A stretch of 64,000 bases of DNA from Hofstenia miamia (GCA_004352715.1 SCFE01000058.1:878872-942871); one strand, 5' to 3'. Counted from the first letter of the stretch, positions 1-11,835 are shown. Program-made: numbers and translations. The notes: generated from the letters alone by a model not told the origin.

Positions 1-40
<40 letters not shown>
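1..40. repeat. (TA)n microsatellite at window edge
   Basis: Almost pure alternating TA, cut by the window start. It is the first of more than a dozen such arrays here. Confidence 0.9.
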
Positions 41-127
41 GGGGTAATTAAGGGAACAAGTTGCATTCGAATTAAAAAACAACTGAACAACTATCTTGAA
101 CCAGAAATATTCAACCAGCTTTATGAA

Positions 128-361
128 TTATAAAATACAAATTTCGGAATATTCATTCAAACTACCCACACTAAGTTTTTTGAGGCTATAATTATTAAGC
201 AATATATGAACAGACTTGTCAACAGTATGAAAAACTTCCGCCGAAATTTTTTTCATTCTCGAAAGTACGGTCTGCTCGGACCCTCTGCCATATAGGAGAG
301 CCCGGTGTCCTCCCCATGATAATTTTGAAATATTAGACGCCATTTCCTGCATTGTGAGCAA
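128..361 (-). CDS. hypothetical short ORF or exon
   Basis: Open frame of about 75 residues on the minus strand, read after a TGCAG that could be a splice acceptor just before an ATG near 345. It has mixed, coding-like composition (a central GGHRALLYGRG segment) but I recognise no domain. It could be an exon of a gene outside the window, a transposon scrap or a chance frame. The rest of 41-661 shows nothing further. Confidence 0.15.
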   Translation of the reverse strand: MLTMQEMASNISKLSWGGHRALLYGRGSEQTVLSRMKKISAEVFHTVDKSVHILLNNYSLKKLSVGSLNEYSEICIL

Positions 362-660
362 AATTACACATTACCTTACCGATTTTCAATAATATTACCC
401 TCAAGACATTTCCAATATTTCAACAAAACCGTGATTACCGTGTTTCCGCAGAAGATTGACAGGCCTGTAATGTAACTAACTTACGTATTAGCAGTGTTTT
501 TGCAGTATTTCTAAATTGTTTACATGTTATCAATAACGTTATCATATCATTTGCCCATTATCAATGCAAACATGTTTTGACAAATTTTAAAAATGAACAA
601 TTTTCACTATAATTTTTAATCAATAGTGTATACATTAATAGTTGATTTTTTAATGAAAAG

Positions 661-661
<1 letters not shown>

Positions 662-695
<34 letters not shown>

Positions 696-830
696 GATAT
701 ATTATATAATATATTATATATTATTATATCATATATTATATATACTATATAATATATATTATATATACAAATTATATTTATATATAATATGTATATAAAT
801 ATTTATGTGTACATAAATGTGTTTGATTAA
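662..830. repeat. (TA)n array grading into AT palindromes
   Basis: A pure TA run (662-692) is followed by about 110 bases of imperfect ATATTATATAAT-type sequence that is largely self-complementary. Only A and T occur apart from isolated C and G. Confidence 0.8.
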
Positions 831-1586
831 CAGACTAGTTTAGTGTTTCGACAATATACCTTAGAAAGAGATGCATCTCTTGTATAACGATCTCTAATAA
901 TATTCGTTAGTTAAAGAGACCGAAGCCAACACCGCAGTTTCAAAGTGTAAAATGCCAAATTGAACATTTTTTGGAAACTGCCGAGCACCACTTTAATAAT
1001 AAAATAAACAAACTTAAAAATATTCAGCAGCTCGCAACATTATGTGCAATGTGAAGTTATGCAAACATTTGAATAAGAAATGTATCGGTTGGTGTCTTAT
1101 TATATTTTTTCAACATCCTTTCCCAATACCACGTCCCATCTCTTTCTTCATCTCCATGAAATGCATTCGGAGTCTTTCGGTCATTATAAATGAATCTGTG
1201 TGGATCTCAATCTGTCACATTTCGAGTCCAGACTTTCATTGTGCATTTGATTTTTATACATTCAATTTGATATTTTTGATAATTTACTGCCAGGTATTAA
1301 GTGATGGTGTGTGATAATGGTTTCAAGGAAAGCTCGCGATTGCGAGCTTGCAAAAGATTGTAAATTTGATTTTTTAACATAAAATTTTTCCATGTGCTTT
1401 ATACAACATGCTATCAACACAGAAATTGGATCCTATAATCAAAATTTGAAAATTGAAGTATTTTTTCAACACAACATTTATAACTAATATAACATTGAGT
1501 TTGCGTTGACTTGCGTGTACTGTTTTTTAATAATCTAATTCAGTTGGGCCATATTTTATATACACGGCCGGTATTCACATCTGCGT
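831..1586. other. intergenic, no feature seen
   Basis: Low-GC sequence without a convincing coding frame. Open frames at 1042-1314 and 1511-1723 have no domain-like composition, and the second runs into the piggyBac end. Confidence 0.5.
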
Positions 1587-2021
1587 TTAACCTTAAACAG
1601 CCTGGCGTCCATTATAATGGACAAACTGAAAACGTATTAATAGATTGTACACAAATATATTTTGATCGGAAATTCTTTACGGACACACTCAGCAGGACTC
1701 CAATTAACAAAATCACACCGTAGTTTTCTCCTGAATTTGATTGGCTCAACACATCAATTCGTTTCAATTAAAAAGAAATCGTAATTAATCATTCAGAGTT
1801 GTTAATCTGCACATTCATACTTCACGCTGCTACTACGCAAAGGCAGTTGAAGGTAAGAACTTGAATAAATTATTATGTATCAATTACATATCTTTAAGTT
1901 TGTTAAGTCATATAAATATAGCATACCGTCAATAGACAAGAAATTGTGTCACACTTCTAGTTTGTCCATTAAAATGGATATCAGGCATAATTTAAACAAT
2001 ATTTTTTAGATTTAAATCAAA

Positions 2022-2690
2022 ATGCAACCTGATGACATTATTGTTAAGTGGAGCAATGGCGAAGAGAATGTTACAGCTTTGGCAAATTTAAGGATACAAC
2101 CATTTACTTCACCATTTACGTTTGACATACCTATTAAATNNNNNNNNNNNNNNNNNNNNNNNNNNNNNNNNNNNNNNNNNNNNNNNNNNNNNNNNNNNNN
2201 NNNNNNNNNNNNNNNNNNNNNNNNNNNNNNNNNNNNNNNNNNNNNNNNNNNNNNNNNNNNNNNNNNNNNNNNNNNNNNNNNNNNNNNNNNNNNNNNNNNN
2301 NNNNNNNNNNNNNNNNNNNNNNNNNNNNNNNNNNNNNNNNNNNCACCATTTACGTTTGACATACCTATTAAATGGGCCTCAGATCAAAGATGGAAAGGAA
2401 GAATCATGCGAGGTGAGGTATTCAAAAATGATGATGTTGTTATAAAATGGGATAGAAATGGCCACACAAACGCAGTTAATGTAAAAGAGGTCCAGCTGTC
2501 AGCATGCCATGCCAATCAGTACATCTCGACGGGTTTGGACATTGGCCAATGGTGAAAGAGTCAAGTGGGAGATGCAAAAATCAGCTTTGTGATAAAAAAC
2601 CAAAGACTGCATGCTCTAAATGCAATGCCCATCTTTGCATTAATCAGAGAAACTGCTTTATGGCTTTCCATAATGTTTGAGTAACTTTGT
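2022..2690 (+). pseudogene. piggyBac transposase remnant (C-terminal part)
   Basis: The frame from 2022 gives about 60 residues up to the gap, then a stretch with VVIKWDRNGHTNAVNV, which resembles the segment near the C-terminus of piggyBac transposases. It stops at 2555. A shifted frame continues at about 2553 with the cysteine-rich domain (CKNQLC, then CSKCNAHLC and a final C and H), ending near 2688. The catalytic DDD region is absent, so this is an internally deleted, frameshifted copy. The 30 bases before the gap (2110-2139) recur immediately after it (2344-2373), so the true sequence is probably continuous across it. Element ends and finger domain support the family call; the N-terminal part alone would not. 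Confidence 0.65.
2140..2343. other. assembly gap with repeated flanks
   Basis: 204 N. The 30 bases left of the gap are repeated directly to its right, which points to an unmerged overlap rather than missing sequence. Confidence 0.8.
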
Positions 2691-2898
2691 AAACAATTTT
2701 GGAATTATTAAATTTCAAGGAAACATTCTAAAGTTTACCTGGTGTCCAATATAATGGACAAACTGATAAAAAAATAAATATAGATTTTTTTTTAAAAAAT
2801 TACAATTGATATCTGCACTAAGCAATTAAAGAGAAAATATTTCAATCCCAAATTGTAAATAATTAAATTCTAACCATACTCAGGCTGTTTAAGGTTAA

Positions 2899-3998
2899 AT
2901 ATTACTAGTTGAAGTTTTGTATCAAACATAGCAATGATTTAATACCTATCGAATTATTAGTGAGGAATTTTTTCTTAATTATATTGTAAGTATATGTATC
3001 ATCTATATACAAAAAATAAAAATGTAAATTGTTGCATTCGCATTTCCTCAAACTTTAATAGAATGTCCGCTTTTTGTAGTTGGTATACGTTAATATATTT
3101 ACCAAAGGGAAAATTATTATACTTAGTAGTATGGAAGGTTGTGGCACGCTTAGTTGATTTTGCGCTTTATATTAATGCAACATACTTTAACCGTTATTAC
3201 AGATCTCATAAGTAGATAACTTTTACAGACTATTACATCAGTCATTCTTAAGCGTATTCTTAAATTTTAATATTTTCATTATACTGAAGAGGCATTAAAA
3301 TTTCACACAATCCCAAATGAATATTATTAAGAATGTATTTCCTTTTGCAGTGACTTAAAATATTCCAAGTAAGTAGCTCATTGAAGTCCGTCTACAAATT
3401 AAATATTTTACGCTGCTACAAGCACCAATACCATATAAACGAAATAAACAAATTCTTACTTACTAGTAAAACAAATATCCATTCGAAGAAAGCATTTGCA
3501 AAAAGAACATTTTGAAAAGACAATTTTAGGTATAAAATAATCTAAATAAAGTGTAAATTCTCAATGGTCCCGCAACTCAATGTTTTGTAAAGAATATTTA
3601 GTTTGGGACCCGGTATACTCAATTATGTGGAAAGTTATTCGTGATATTCAATTTCTTGGAATAAATTTAATTATTCTAGTGTAGATGGCCTCAACAAAAA
3701 TGTATCAACAGATTCTTTAAGCAGTAAAATCTGCGTTGACTAATAAAGCATTCAAATAAAATACTTTGCTATTTCATGGCATGAATTAATATAAAATTTT
3801 AAAAAAAGTTTTACCAGTAAAATGTCTTAAATTAAAAAGAGGTAAGGTGGGACTGGGCTTAATGAGTGCAAGAAACATTATTTTTTGTGTATTTTACATT
3901 TCATAAAAAATAAACATTTCGTAACAAATACCAGATTTTTAAATTACATCATATGAAGGGTTTTTAGCATAGCATAAATAAAGTTTCAAATCAAAAAT
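2899..3998. other. intergenic, no feature seen
   Basis: AT-rich sequence between the piggyBac element and the 3' end of the first receptor gene. The only open frame of note (2994-3215) has no recognisable features. Confidence 0.5.
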
Positions 3999-4004
3999 TT
4001 TATT
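3999..4004 (-). promoter_or_regulatory. candidate polyadenylation signal of the first receptor gene
   Basis: AATAAA on the minus strand about 50 bases downstream of the stop codon at 4053-4055. Position and hexamer fit, but in AT-rich DNA the motif is common. Confidence 0.4.
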
Positions 4005-4052
4005 TACACTTATATACAAAGATAAAAATTACTCGCAAATCAAATTCGAACC

Positions 4053-4292
4053 TTAGTTGTGTTTGATTGCTGATACCACATTAGATTTTTTACTAAAAGT
4101 TAAACACGTTGTCTTTACTAATTTTTCAGTGTATTTTGCAATAATTCCTACTATAGCACCTACGCATAAGATCATGAACAATCCAGCCGTTTGTAATAGA
4201 GAAATTGGTCTTTGATCTTCTTCAATATTAAATTCCCTCTTTGGACATTCATTGCGATCATCCCACCAACGCTTCCTAAGTTATACACACAC

Positions 4293-4331
<39 letters not shown>

Positions 4332-5483
4332 TAATGTTAAAGATTATTCCTTAGTATATCATTAGACAAATTTAACTAATAGATACCTTAACGCAGATAG
4401 CTGGCCATTTTCATGTAGCTCAATAATTCTTTGAGAAAATAACAGGGTAATTTCACTTTCATCTTTTCTAAAAGCAAGACCATACCCTCCTCCCGTTGTA
4501 GGACTTTGTGGAGAAACATACATATCTAAATCGCACGGTTTCCTCAAAACATGCGATTGCAAAAACGGTGACTCTGATATAAATGCATATTTACCATTTT
4601 GGCGAGATCTTTTTACTCCGTTTCTTGTGCTGTTAACAAATGGTGAAATTGCAGAATTCGACATAATGTTGTAAAGCTTTTGAAATGCGTTGTAATGGCT
4701 GTGCTTAAATACTGAATACACAGCACCATTGTTTGTAGTTCCAAATGAATATTTTGGGTATTTCAATAATTCTTCTATGGAACCAGGCCTAGATTCTAAG
4801 CTTTGAGTTGTAAAGTTTGCTGTTAGTTTTGCTGTGAAGTAAGTTACAACCATTAGAGAAAACACCCATAAAAAAGTGCAAGTTATTTTCCCAGCAATAT
4901 TCTTTGGGGCTATTACTGGACCTTGAGCCGCCATGACAGAAATTGTGTTCATTGCGCAATCCATTATCTTTGAGTTTTCACTGTCAATATCTGATACAAA
5001 CCAAACAATTACTGAAAAAAATGTAAGTGAGGCTATCAACAATAGCCATACAGAAAAGTCAAATACATATAGATATCCATACCAACTGATATTCGCTTCA
5101 GGTGCTTTAATGACAAAGCCAAGATCTGCGTTCATAAATGGCTTGGTGAACAACACGTACTCTTGTCTCAAAGATGTTATGGTCAAGCCTGCAAGAACCA
5201 TATCAGCCTCACCTCTAATTAATTCACCTATCATCCCATTCCATTCACCATCTTTCAAGGTCCCATAGGCACCGTCCTTTACAAACTGAATAGAGTAATT
5301 AACATAAGGAAATTTTTCCACAATTAATTCTAAAAGATCAATGCAGAAACCTTTCAATTCTGTGAAATCTCCCGTATTTCCATCCATTTCAACAAACGGT
5401 GACTCCAACTTTGTAACCACATTTAATTGTATTGATTTTGCAAGTATAAAATTCGTGTAAGATAATATGAATATCACCGGCCT
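4053..5483 (-). CDS. ionotropic glutamate receptor without N-terminal domain (two visible exons, 5' end missing)
   Basis: Exons 5483-4387 and 4275-4053 join at a phase-2 GT-AG intron into about 437 residues. Order: hydrophobic leader, ligand-binding half S1, first membrane helix (about residues 142-161), re-entrant pore loop (VMAAQGP, about 182-187), M3 gate helix (VTYFTAKLTANF, about 211-222), S2 half, then M4 in the second exon (AGLFMILCVGAIVGIIA). The S1 arginine that binds the ligand carboxylate is kept (TSLRQEYVLFTKPF), as is the S2 acidic residue (ISESP). The serine-threonine pair of AMPA/kainate receptors is replaced (GAVYSVF) and the proline of the PLT motif is G. There is no large amino-terminal domain. 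The long exon has no in-frame ATG at its start and begins after TTTTTAG, so a short 5' exon with the Met is probably unseen upstream. It is paralogous to 51387-52957. Confidence 0.88.
4294..4326. repeat. (TA)n in the receptor intron
   Basis: Pure TA run inside the only visible intron (4276-4386). Confidence 0.9.
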
Positions 5484-6349
5484 CTAAAAATAATTACCTA
5501 AAGTGCAGAACACTTTTTATCCATAAGCTGATTTTGGAATGTAATTGCAGTAGTATGCTTCAATAAAATACGCAAGTTAATATTGAATTAGCAAATAAAC
5601 TTTGTTAAAATTTCTATTTTTTAAGAATAGTTGTCAAAATCCCTAACAATCATAAGGAATATTCAATGAATTTAAATAAGGATAAAGAATGAATGAACTA
5701 TCAGGCTGAAATTTTTTTGTGCTTCTACCCGATACTTATACTCACAATATTTATATGCTCAGTATGTACGCATGCAAAATGTATTTGGAATTTTCGCAAA
5801 GTAAACTATAATTCCATCATGAGAACTCACATATTTAATGAAAAATTATCATTTTCTAAATAAAGTTAATGCCTATTGCTCAAGGGAACTTTTTTTGAAG
5901 GTCCTAGCTAGTCAAAGTGGTTAAATTCTTTTTGTTTAGCATTGTAAACAGATTTAAAACCATTCATCAAAATTGAAATATATTGAACTTTTCATTATTA
6001 TCATGATCGTTGCATTTAATAAAGAATATATTATTATACTGGTTAAACCTGTATTTAAAATTATAGTCTTGTTTTTTCTACGTTGGGTTGTGAAAATAAT
6101 TTATTTCCTAAGTATACAAACTATTTCTTAAAATACTGTTTCACCTCTCTGCATTAACACTAATGAAAATACCATTCATTGGCCTAAACAGCATATTCAC
6201 ATCAGCTTCGTTTATATTTTCATTTAACACAAAGTTATTTACATAATAAATTTTTATTATAAAATAGCGGTTGATTGTGATACTTAAAAATGTCAAAAGT
6301 TAAGATATAGCTCCTAAATAACGTTGGTTGGGTGGACAACAGTACACTA
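5484..6349. other. upstream of the receptor, no feature seen
   Basis: This should contain the missing 5' exon and promoter of the minus-strand receptor. Without a transcript I cannot choose among short ATG-containing frames followed by GT. Confidence 0.4.
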
Positions 6350-7041
6350 CAGGTAGTCGCGAAAGTTCTGTGTATTATCCAGTCATTCGAACAAAAACAA
6401 TTAAAATCCAAGAAAGGCATATATTTTTAATCAACATAATTACCATTTACATTAATGCACATTCAACACCGCTCAAACCAGTTATCGAAGGCTGAACGCC
6501 ATGTATTTGCTGATATTTTTCCGAGCTCCTCGTATGCAAGAACAGCGTTGTCTCGACAGCCAAACTTGCGGCCTCGCAATTTTTCTTTGGCACACCCAAA
6601 CAAAAAAGTCAGCCGAAGAGAGATACTTAGAATAAGGCGGATATGGTAAGTCGAACTCCATTGTCAAAAATGAAGCCTGTGGTGACGGCTGCAAAGATTC
6701 ATTCCTACTTCTGAGCCGCGCAAACCACGAACTGACTGTTTCATAACAAATTGTGATGTCTGGATATGCAGCATGCAAACGATCATGGCATTGCCTGGTC
6801 GACAATTTGCTGCGAAAGTCGTAGTTGATTAGAAAACGCAGTTGTTGCTTATCCATAAAACGAGAAACACGTATAACTATGATCTTTGTTTGTGATGTCA
6901 CCGCGCTTATATATGCCTGCAGCAAAAAAAGATAGTCCGTCACACTCATGATTAACGCTCTAACTGTTGTCATGTTTTAAATGTGTGTTGTGTTGTGTGT
7001 TAATGGTATGCAATAATACAGAGAAATTTCGGGACTACCTG
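6350..7041 (-). mobile_element. internally deleted mariner-like element
   Basis: Ends are near-perfect 27-bp inverted repeats: left CAGGTAGTCGCGAAAG, right (minus strand) CAGGTAGTCCCGAAAT. TA precedes the left end (6348-6349); the right flank reads CA, so the TA duplication has mutated once. The minus-strand frame (about 6860-6450) begins with the mariner helix-turn-helix region (FLINYDFRSKLSTRQC, then ETVSSWFARLRS) and jumps to the C-terminal end of the catalytic domain (YPPYSKYLSSADFFVW, normally PPYSPDLAPSDYFLF). The centre with the first two catalytic aspartates is missing, so it is non-autonomous. Confidence 0.85.
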
Positions 7042-7872
7042 CATATTATAGTGCTACATAATGCTACTGTAATTTATATACTTGTTTCTGGAAAAAAGTC
7101 GTTTTCAAATGTTATTTTTTGACTATGAGTGATAGTTGTTGAAGTAAATATGATGTAGGGGCAATCGTGTTTGGTGAATTTTAGGCAATGGATTTATGCA
7201 GTATTACCTTTCGAAAGGATCGGTGCATCAGACATACATTCGATATAACAATTTCGATTCCCCACTATAAAAGTTATTGCTCTCTCATTTGGAATTTTGC
7301 CTTAATTCAAAACCATACTTCAACTCAAATGTTATGGCCATGTTCAAAGTACTGTCAAGGCGTCACCAATCTACAGAGTAAACACTAGCCAATGTAAATA
7401 CATTGCCAATCAAAATGGAGTGAACGTCCAAGAATAAATCATCGTCTGTATATTGTAATTGCCAAAATATATCAATAAATAGGTATTTCTCATTTTCATT
7501 CAATCAGCCACTTTTCAAAAACATTTCGCTGAAAAATAACATGTTAATTGAGACTTTCTTTTAAGCTGTTTTTTGGTTTATATAGGCCACATAACAATAA
7601 ACAATGCAAAAAATTCAACTTACCATTTGAAAGTGCTATTCATTTGACCCGAACGTATGAATATTATATTGAAAATTTGCTGGTACTAATGTAATTATGG
7701 ACAGGTAATGTAAATTAGTACCTGTATCATGTCTTTGTCAGATTTCTCTTTTAAGTAAATCACATTAAATAGTAATACTACATATAATAAAGAATATTAA
7801 GCATCAAAAAACATTACAAATTAGTTTTAATAATTAATTAAATAATGTAAAATAATGCAAGTATCGAATGTG

Positions 7873-7876
<4 letters not shown>
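7042..7876. other. intergenic, no feature seen
   Basis: Low-GC sequence; a 66-codon frame at 7188-7388 has no recognisable content. Confidence 0.45.

Positions 7877-7942
<66 letters not shown>
7877..7942. repeat. (TA)n microsatellite
   Basis: About 66 bases of pure TA, directly followed by a 119-bp sequence repeated near 13 kb. Confidence 0.9.
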
Positions 7943-7946
<4 letters not shown>

Positions 7947-8060
7947 AAATACGGGATAATTGCCTTATAAGAAAATTGCATAAAGAAAAAAATTTATTTT
8001 AGTATTAATGGCATGGAAACTTTTGTTGAGAAGTTATGAAGATCATATAAGAAATTTTTA
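7938..8060 (+). repeat. direct repeat, left copy (partner 12913-13035)
   Basis: From ATAAACAAATACGGG to the last bases before the 10-N gap (8061-8070) the sequence matches 12913-13035 base for base as far as I can see. Both copies are preceded by TA repeats and followed by an assembly gap. The likeliest reading is one locus assembled twice, or two alleles placed in tandem. Confidence 0.85.
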
Positions 8061-8123
8061 NNNNNNNNNNTATTATATTATACATATTACATAATATATA
8101 TTATATTATACATTATATTATGC

Positions 8124-8127
<4 letters not shown>

Positions 8128-8183
<56 letters not shown>
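8128..8183. repeat. (TA)n microsatellite
   Basis: Pure TA run directly abutting the left end of the outer hAT-like element; the preceding 50 bases are imperfect AT palindromes. Confidence 0.9.
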
Positions 8184-8186
<3 letters not shown>

Positions 8187-9015
8187 TAGAGAGTGACAAT
8201 ATGAGGTAAACATGGATCCGTTGTGTATCGTTATGCAATCAAATTATTATTAACATCAATCATTTTCTGACGGGGAACAGCAATTCATCGGAATTACTTA
8301 CAGGCTTTCCGTTGTGTGTGGTTTCGCAAAAAAACCAACACAACAAAACTGCAAAAGACGGGTGTTTCGCGCAACAGGCACAAAACAACACAACAGAGTC
8401 ATAATATCAATATCCAATTTGACTAATTTTAGCACATTTAATCTCATTATGCGATCTGAAGTAAATATATGAAACTGAGAACAACTAGAACGGGAACTCT
8501 ATTTTCAATACAATTAAAGTATGGAAAGATAATCATTATTCATTGCATTTTAATACATTTGATTACCAAGCTGTTTTATACATTTGATTGGCTATTGGCA
8601 ACTTTGATTATTTAGATTAACATATAGAGGCTTCAATTCATTTTTATAAAGCTAATATGTGAAATTCCATGTGCTCTCATATGCTATCTTTTCTGCCCAA
8701 GCATCAAGGCCGCAATCAGAACGTAATTTTTCTTCATGTGGACTGGCGATCAACTACATGTGATCATGTCTTTCAATAGAAACACTAGAAGCCATTCAAT
8801 TGCATATTTTGCAGCTAGGAAAACAATTAAATGTACACTTCAAATATGTTACTTTGTTACTTTCGTTGTTAAGGACATCTGAATTACTTACATTCTAAAA
8901 TTCCCTCAGGTAATTCTCTAATCAAATTGCAAACATTGGGGTTGAGTGGTGTTTGAAATTCTCAAACAGATTACCATGAGCTGTTGATTATCTTTACAAA
9001 AATACCTATAACCAT

Positions 9016-9075
9016 AATAATAATTATTATTACTATTATTATTATTATTAATAATAATATTATTATTATTATCGA
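9016..9075. repeat. (TAA)n/(TTA)n inverted microsatellite
   Basis: ATAATAATT runs turning into ATTATT and back, about 60 bases, able to fold on itself. It lies 230 bp upstream of the TAA array that holds the retrotransposon. Confidence 0.8.
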
Positions 9076-9275
9076 CAAAATACAATCGGAGGCCCAAACA
9101 TGCTACAAATTTATTGGTTTTTTACACTGAGCTCACCACACACATAGACACACGCACACACATTTATTCTATATATATTTTATTATTATTTCGTAAATAC
9201 ATGTATTTGTAGTTTGTAGTTTTTTTACTGTCATTTATTTACTGCAATAAAATTGCTTTGACTCTTAATATAATT

Positions 9276-11292
9276 ATAATAATATTAATAATAATAATAA
9301 TATTAATAGGATGGGCAGGGAGCCCAGTTGGAGAATAAAGAAGACAAACTTAGCAATGATATGGATAGACTACAGGAAGGCATATGACAGCATATCACAT
9401 AGGTGGGTATTGAGGACGCTAGAGACCAATGCAGTTTCACAGAAATGGGTTGAGTTTTTAGAGAGGGAGATGGGAAAGCGGCAGACTGAGATAGACGGGC
9501 ATATGTTGAGGTTTAGACGGGGTATATTCCAGGGAGACAGCTTAGCACCACTACTGTTTGTAGTTAGCTTAATCTCTATCACAGAAAAGTTAAAGAAGAC
9601 AGGTATAGGGTATACGTTGGAGAAGAATGGTAGAGCAGTGAGTCACCTGTTGGTACATGGACGACCTGAAGATGTATGCTAGTTCAAGGAAGATGTTGCA
9701 GAATCAAGTGGAGACATTGGAGAAGGTAAGCAGAGATTCTGGATTGGAATTTGGATTAGGAAAGTGTGCAACAGTGACAATGACCAGAGGCCAGTGCGTA
9801 GATGGAGATGGTTTGAGGACGAGCAGTGAGGATAAGATTGAGGAAGTCAAAGAGAGGTACAAGTACTTAGGTGTGATAGAGAAAGATAGAACAGATCATG
9901 AGGAAATGAAGACGAGGTTAAGAAAAGAATACAAGAGGATAGTAAGGAAGGTACTACAGAAGTCAGCATTAAATGGGCAGAATAGTATAAAAGCAATTAA
10001 TACATGGGAAATACCTGTGTTGAGATATTCCGCAGGAATAGTTATTTGGAACAAGAATGAACTGAGGGAATTAGACAGGGAGAAAAGGAAGAAACTCGAG
10101 CAGCAGAAAGAGCATTCAACTTAAATGGAGATGTAGATAGGCTGTACATGGCAATGCATAAGGCAGGGAAAGGACTGCTAAGTGTGGAGGAAACTATAGA
10201 AGTAGAAGCACTAGGGCTAAATGAATACATAGAAGCACAACCAAGAGAGTCACTACTGGAGGTCACTAAGGAGTTACGGAAGATAAGAACTGAGAGTGAA
10301 AGAAAGACAGCATACCAGATTAGGATGCAATTAGAGAGACAAACAGGGTATATGCATGGAGAATATTGGAGGAACACAGAAAAATGTGACAGAGAAGAAA
10401 GCAACAAGTGGTTAAAGAAGGCAGGAATAAACAGAGAAACAGAAGCACTGATAATGGCAGCACAGGAGCAAGCAATAGGAACAAACTGGGTGAGGAAGCA
10501 TATAGACAGAAGAGTAGAAGTAATTGATCAGTGTAAGCTATGTAAGAAAGAGGCGGAGACAGTAGATCATCTGATAGCAGGGTGTGAGACGTTGGCGCAG
10601 AATGAGTATAAGTTCAGGCATGACAAGTTGGAAAAAATGGTACACTAGAGGTTGGGGCCATAAAAGCTTTGCCTAAATCGTCCCAAAAAGTACCTCCTTG
10701 CGTTGGTTCCTGAGTAATGCTAATGCTGTCATACAGAGAGGAAACTCTCTGTCTCTAGCCTATGAGATACATTGGAGCTTGAGCAGGCAGCATGGGTTAG
10801 AAGCAGAAGACAAGTGGTATGACCACAAGCCACAGGGAGTCATAGAGAATGATAAGGTTAAGATACTGTGGGACTTCAACATCCAGACAAGCAAGGTGAT
10901 AGAAGCAAGGAGGCCAGACATAGTAGTGGTAGACAAAGAGAAAAGATTGGGAACAGTGATAGACATAGCAGTACCAAAGGACAGGAATATAGAAAGCAAG
11001 GAGAAAGAGAAGATAGACAAGTACAGGGAGTTGGCAGAGGGAATAGAAAGGCTGTGGAAGTTAAAGAAAGTTGAAGTAGTCCCGGTAGTTTTAGGAGCAG
11101 TGAGTAATAAGCATAAGAGATACTTGGAGGAGTTGGGAGTACCAAAGGTGGGAGGAGCAGTAGCACAGAAGGCAGCATTGTTAGGAACAGCTAGAGTCCT
11201 TAGGAAAACTCTCAGTCTCCCTGTGAGTTCCCCGAGCTGAGAGGGATACCAGCATGAAGCTGAGAGAAGAAATGAAATAATAATAATAATAT
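9276..11292 (+). mobile_element. R4/Dong-type non-LTR retrotransposon, 5' truncated, in TAA repeats
   Basis: The body, 9309-11276, is flanked on both sides by TAA/ATA repeats (9276-9308 and 11277-11292). That is the target preference known for Dong elements of the R4 clade. The coding part begins inside reverse transcriptase and ends with a zinc knuckle and a restriction-like endonuclease, the domain order of the R2/R4 group and not of APE-type LINEs. Purine-rich, higher-GC coding sequence stands out against the surroundings. A 127-bp interruption lies at 10645-10771. Confidence 0.85.
9311..11240 (+). pseudogene. R4-clade reverse transcriptase/endonuclease, frameshifted
   Basis: Domains in order: RT motif A (IDYRKAYDS, about 9370), motif B (GIFQGDSLAPLLF, about 9525), then a one-base frameshift at about 9651 so that the catalytic MDD box is read in the next frame (9657 on). 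The frame changes again near 10115. The third piece (10148-10648) ends with a CKLCKKEAETVDHLIAGC knuckle. After a 127-bp interruption, 10770-11240 encodes the restriction-like endonuclease: EARRPDIVVVDK and IDIAVPKDRN contain the expected acidic residues. At least two frameshifts plus the insertion make it inactive. The minus-strand frames here are shadows. Confidence 0.85.
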
Positions 11293-11835
11293 AGGACATA
11301 GTTTCGAAAATTTTAAATGTATCATTCAAAAATACATTTAGAAAAGATAAATAAATTTCTTAGATTTCCACGTTTGTTGTACTTTCTATAAATCTAGCAT
11401 TTTTGCCAAACTGGTGTAGTTGAAACTTTAGCTAAATCATGAAAAGATGTGTTATTACGCCTGTTTTGTTTAGAAAAACTATGATACATTGATAGAAAAA
11501 TCCAATTAGATAAGAACGATTAATAAACTGTGTAAAATTCAATATTATTTAAACACGATTTTAATTTTTTTCAACAAAAAAACTTCCAATAACGCTGTTC
11601 AAAAGCTGAGATGCCCAAATGCTTATTGAATCTGTACTTGTGAAAATATATTAAGCTTTTTTTATTATGCAGTAACTAATCAAAGACAAAGTGCAAAGTT
11701 AATTCATTTGTAAATTTTTAGTATTCAAATTCAGACTTCATGCCTAAAATTCTTAAATTGAAAAAACAATTACTGACATATTCAAAAAAAGAATTTTACA
11801 TCAGCAAATTTTTCTAATAATTTTGTAAATTCTGA

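Larger units (their letters stand above)
1587..2898 (+). mobile_element. piggyBac-family element, defective
   Basis: Both boundaries are visible: TTAA at 1587-1590 followed by CCTTAAACAGCCTG, and at the right end the inverse, CAGGCTGTTTAAGG, followed by TTAA at 2895-2898. Duplication of TTAA is the piggyBac hallmark. Just inside each end lies a subterminal palindrome reading GTCCAT/ATGGAC-like (about 1606-1622 and 2741-2760; a related copy near 1965-1980). The interior carries a broken transposase remnant with the cysteine-rich C-terminus typical of the family. At about 1.3 kb, part of it a spurious gap, it is too short to be autonomous. Confidence 0.85.

Noticed and set aside
4933-5268. Plus-strand frame of 111 codons
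   Set aside because: Antisense shadow of the receptor exon.
5475-5477. Receptor start at GTG 5477
   Set aside because: GTG starts are not expected in an animal nuclear gene; the exon continues back to a splice acceptor, so the true start is upstream.
10042-10407. Minus-strand frame of 121 codons
   Set aside because: Serine- and leucine-rich antisense shadow of the R4 coding region.
10760-11329. Minus-strand frame of 189 codons
   Set aside because: Shadow of the R4 endonuclease region, whose plus-strand frame has the recognisable motifs.
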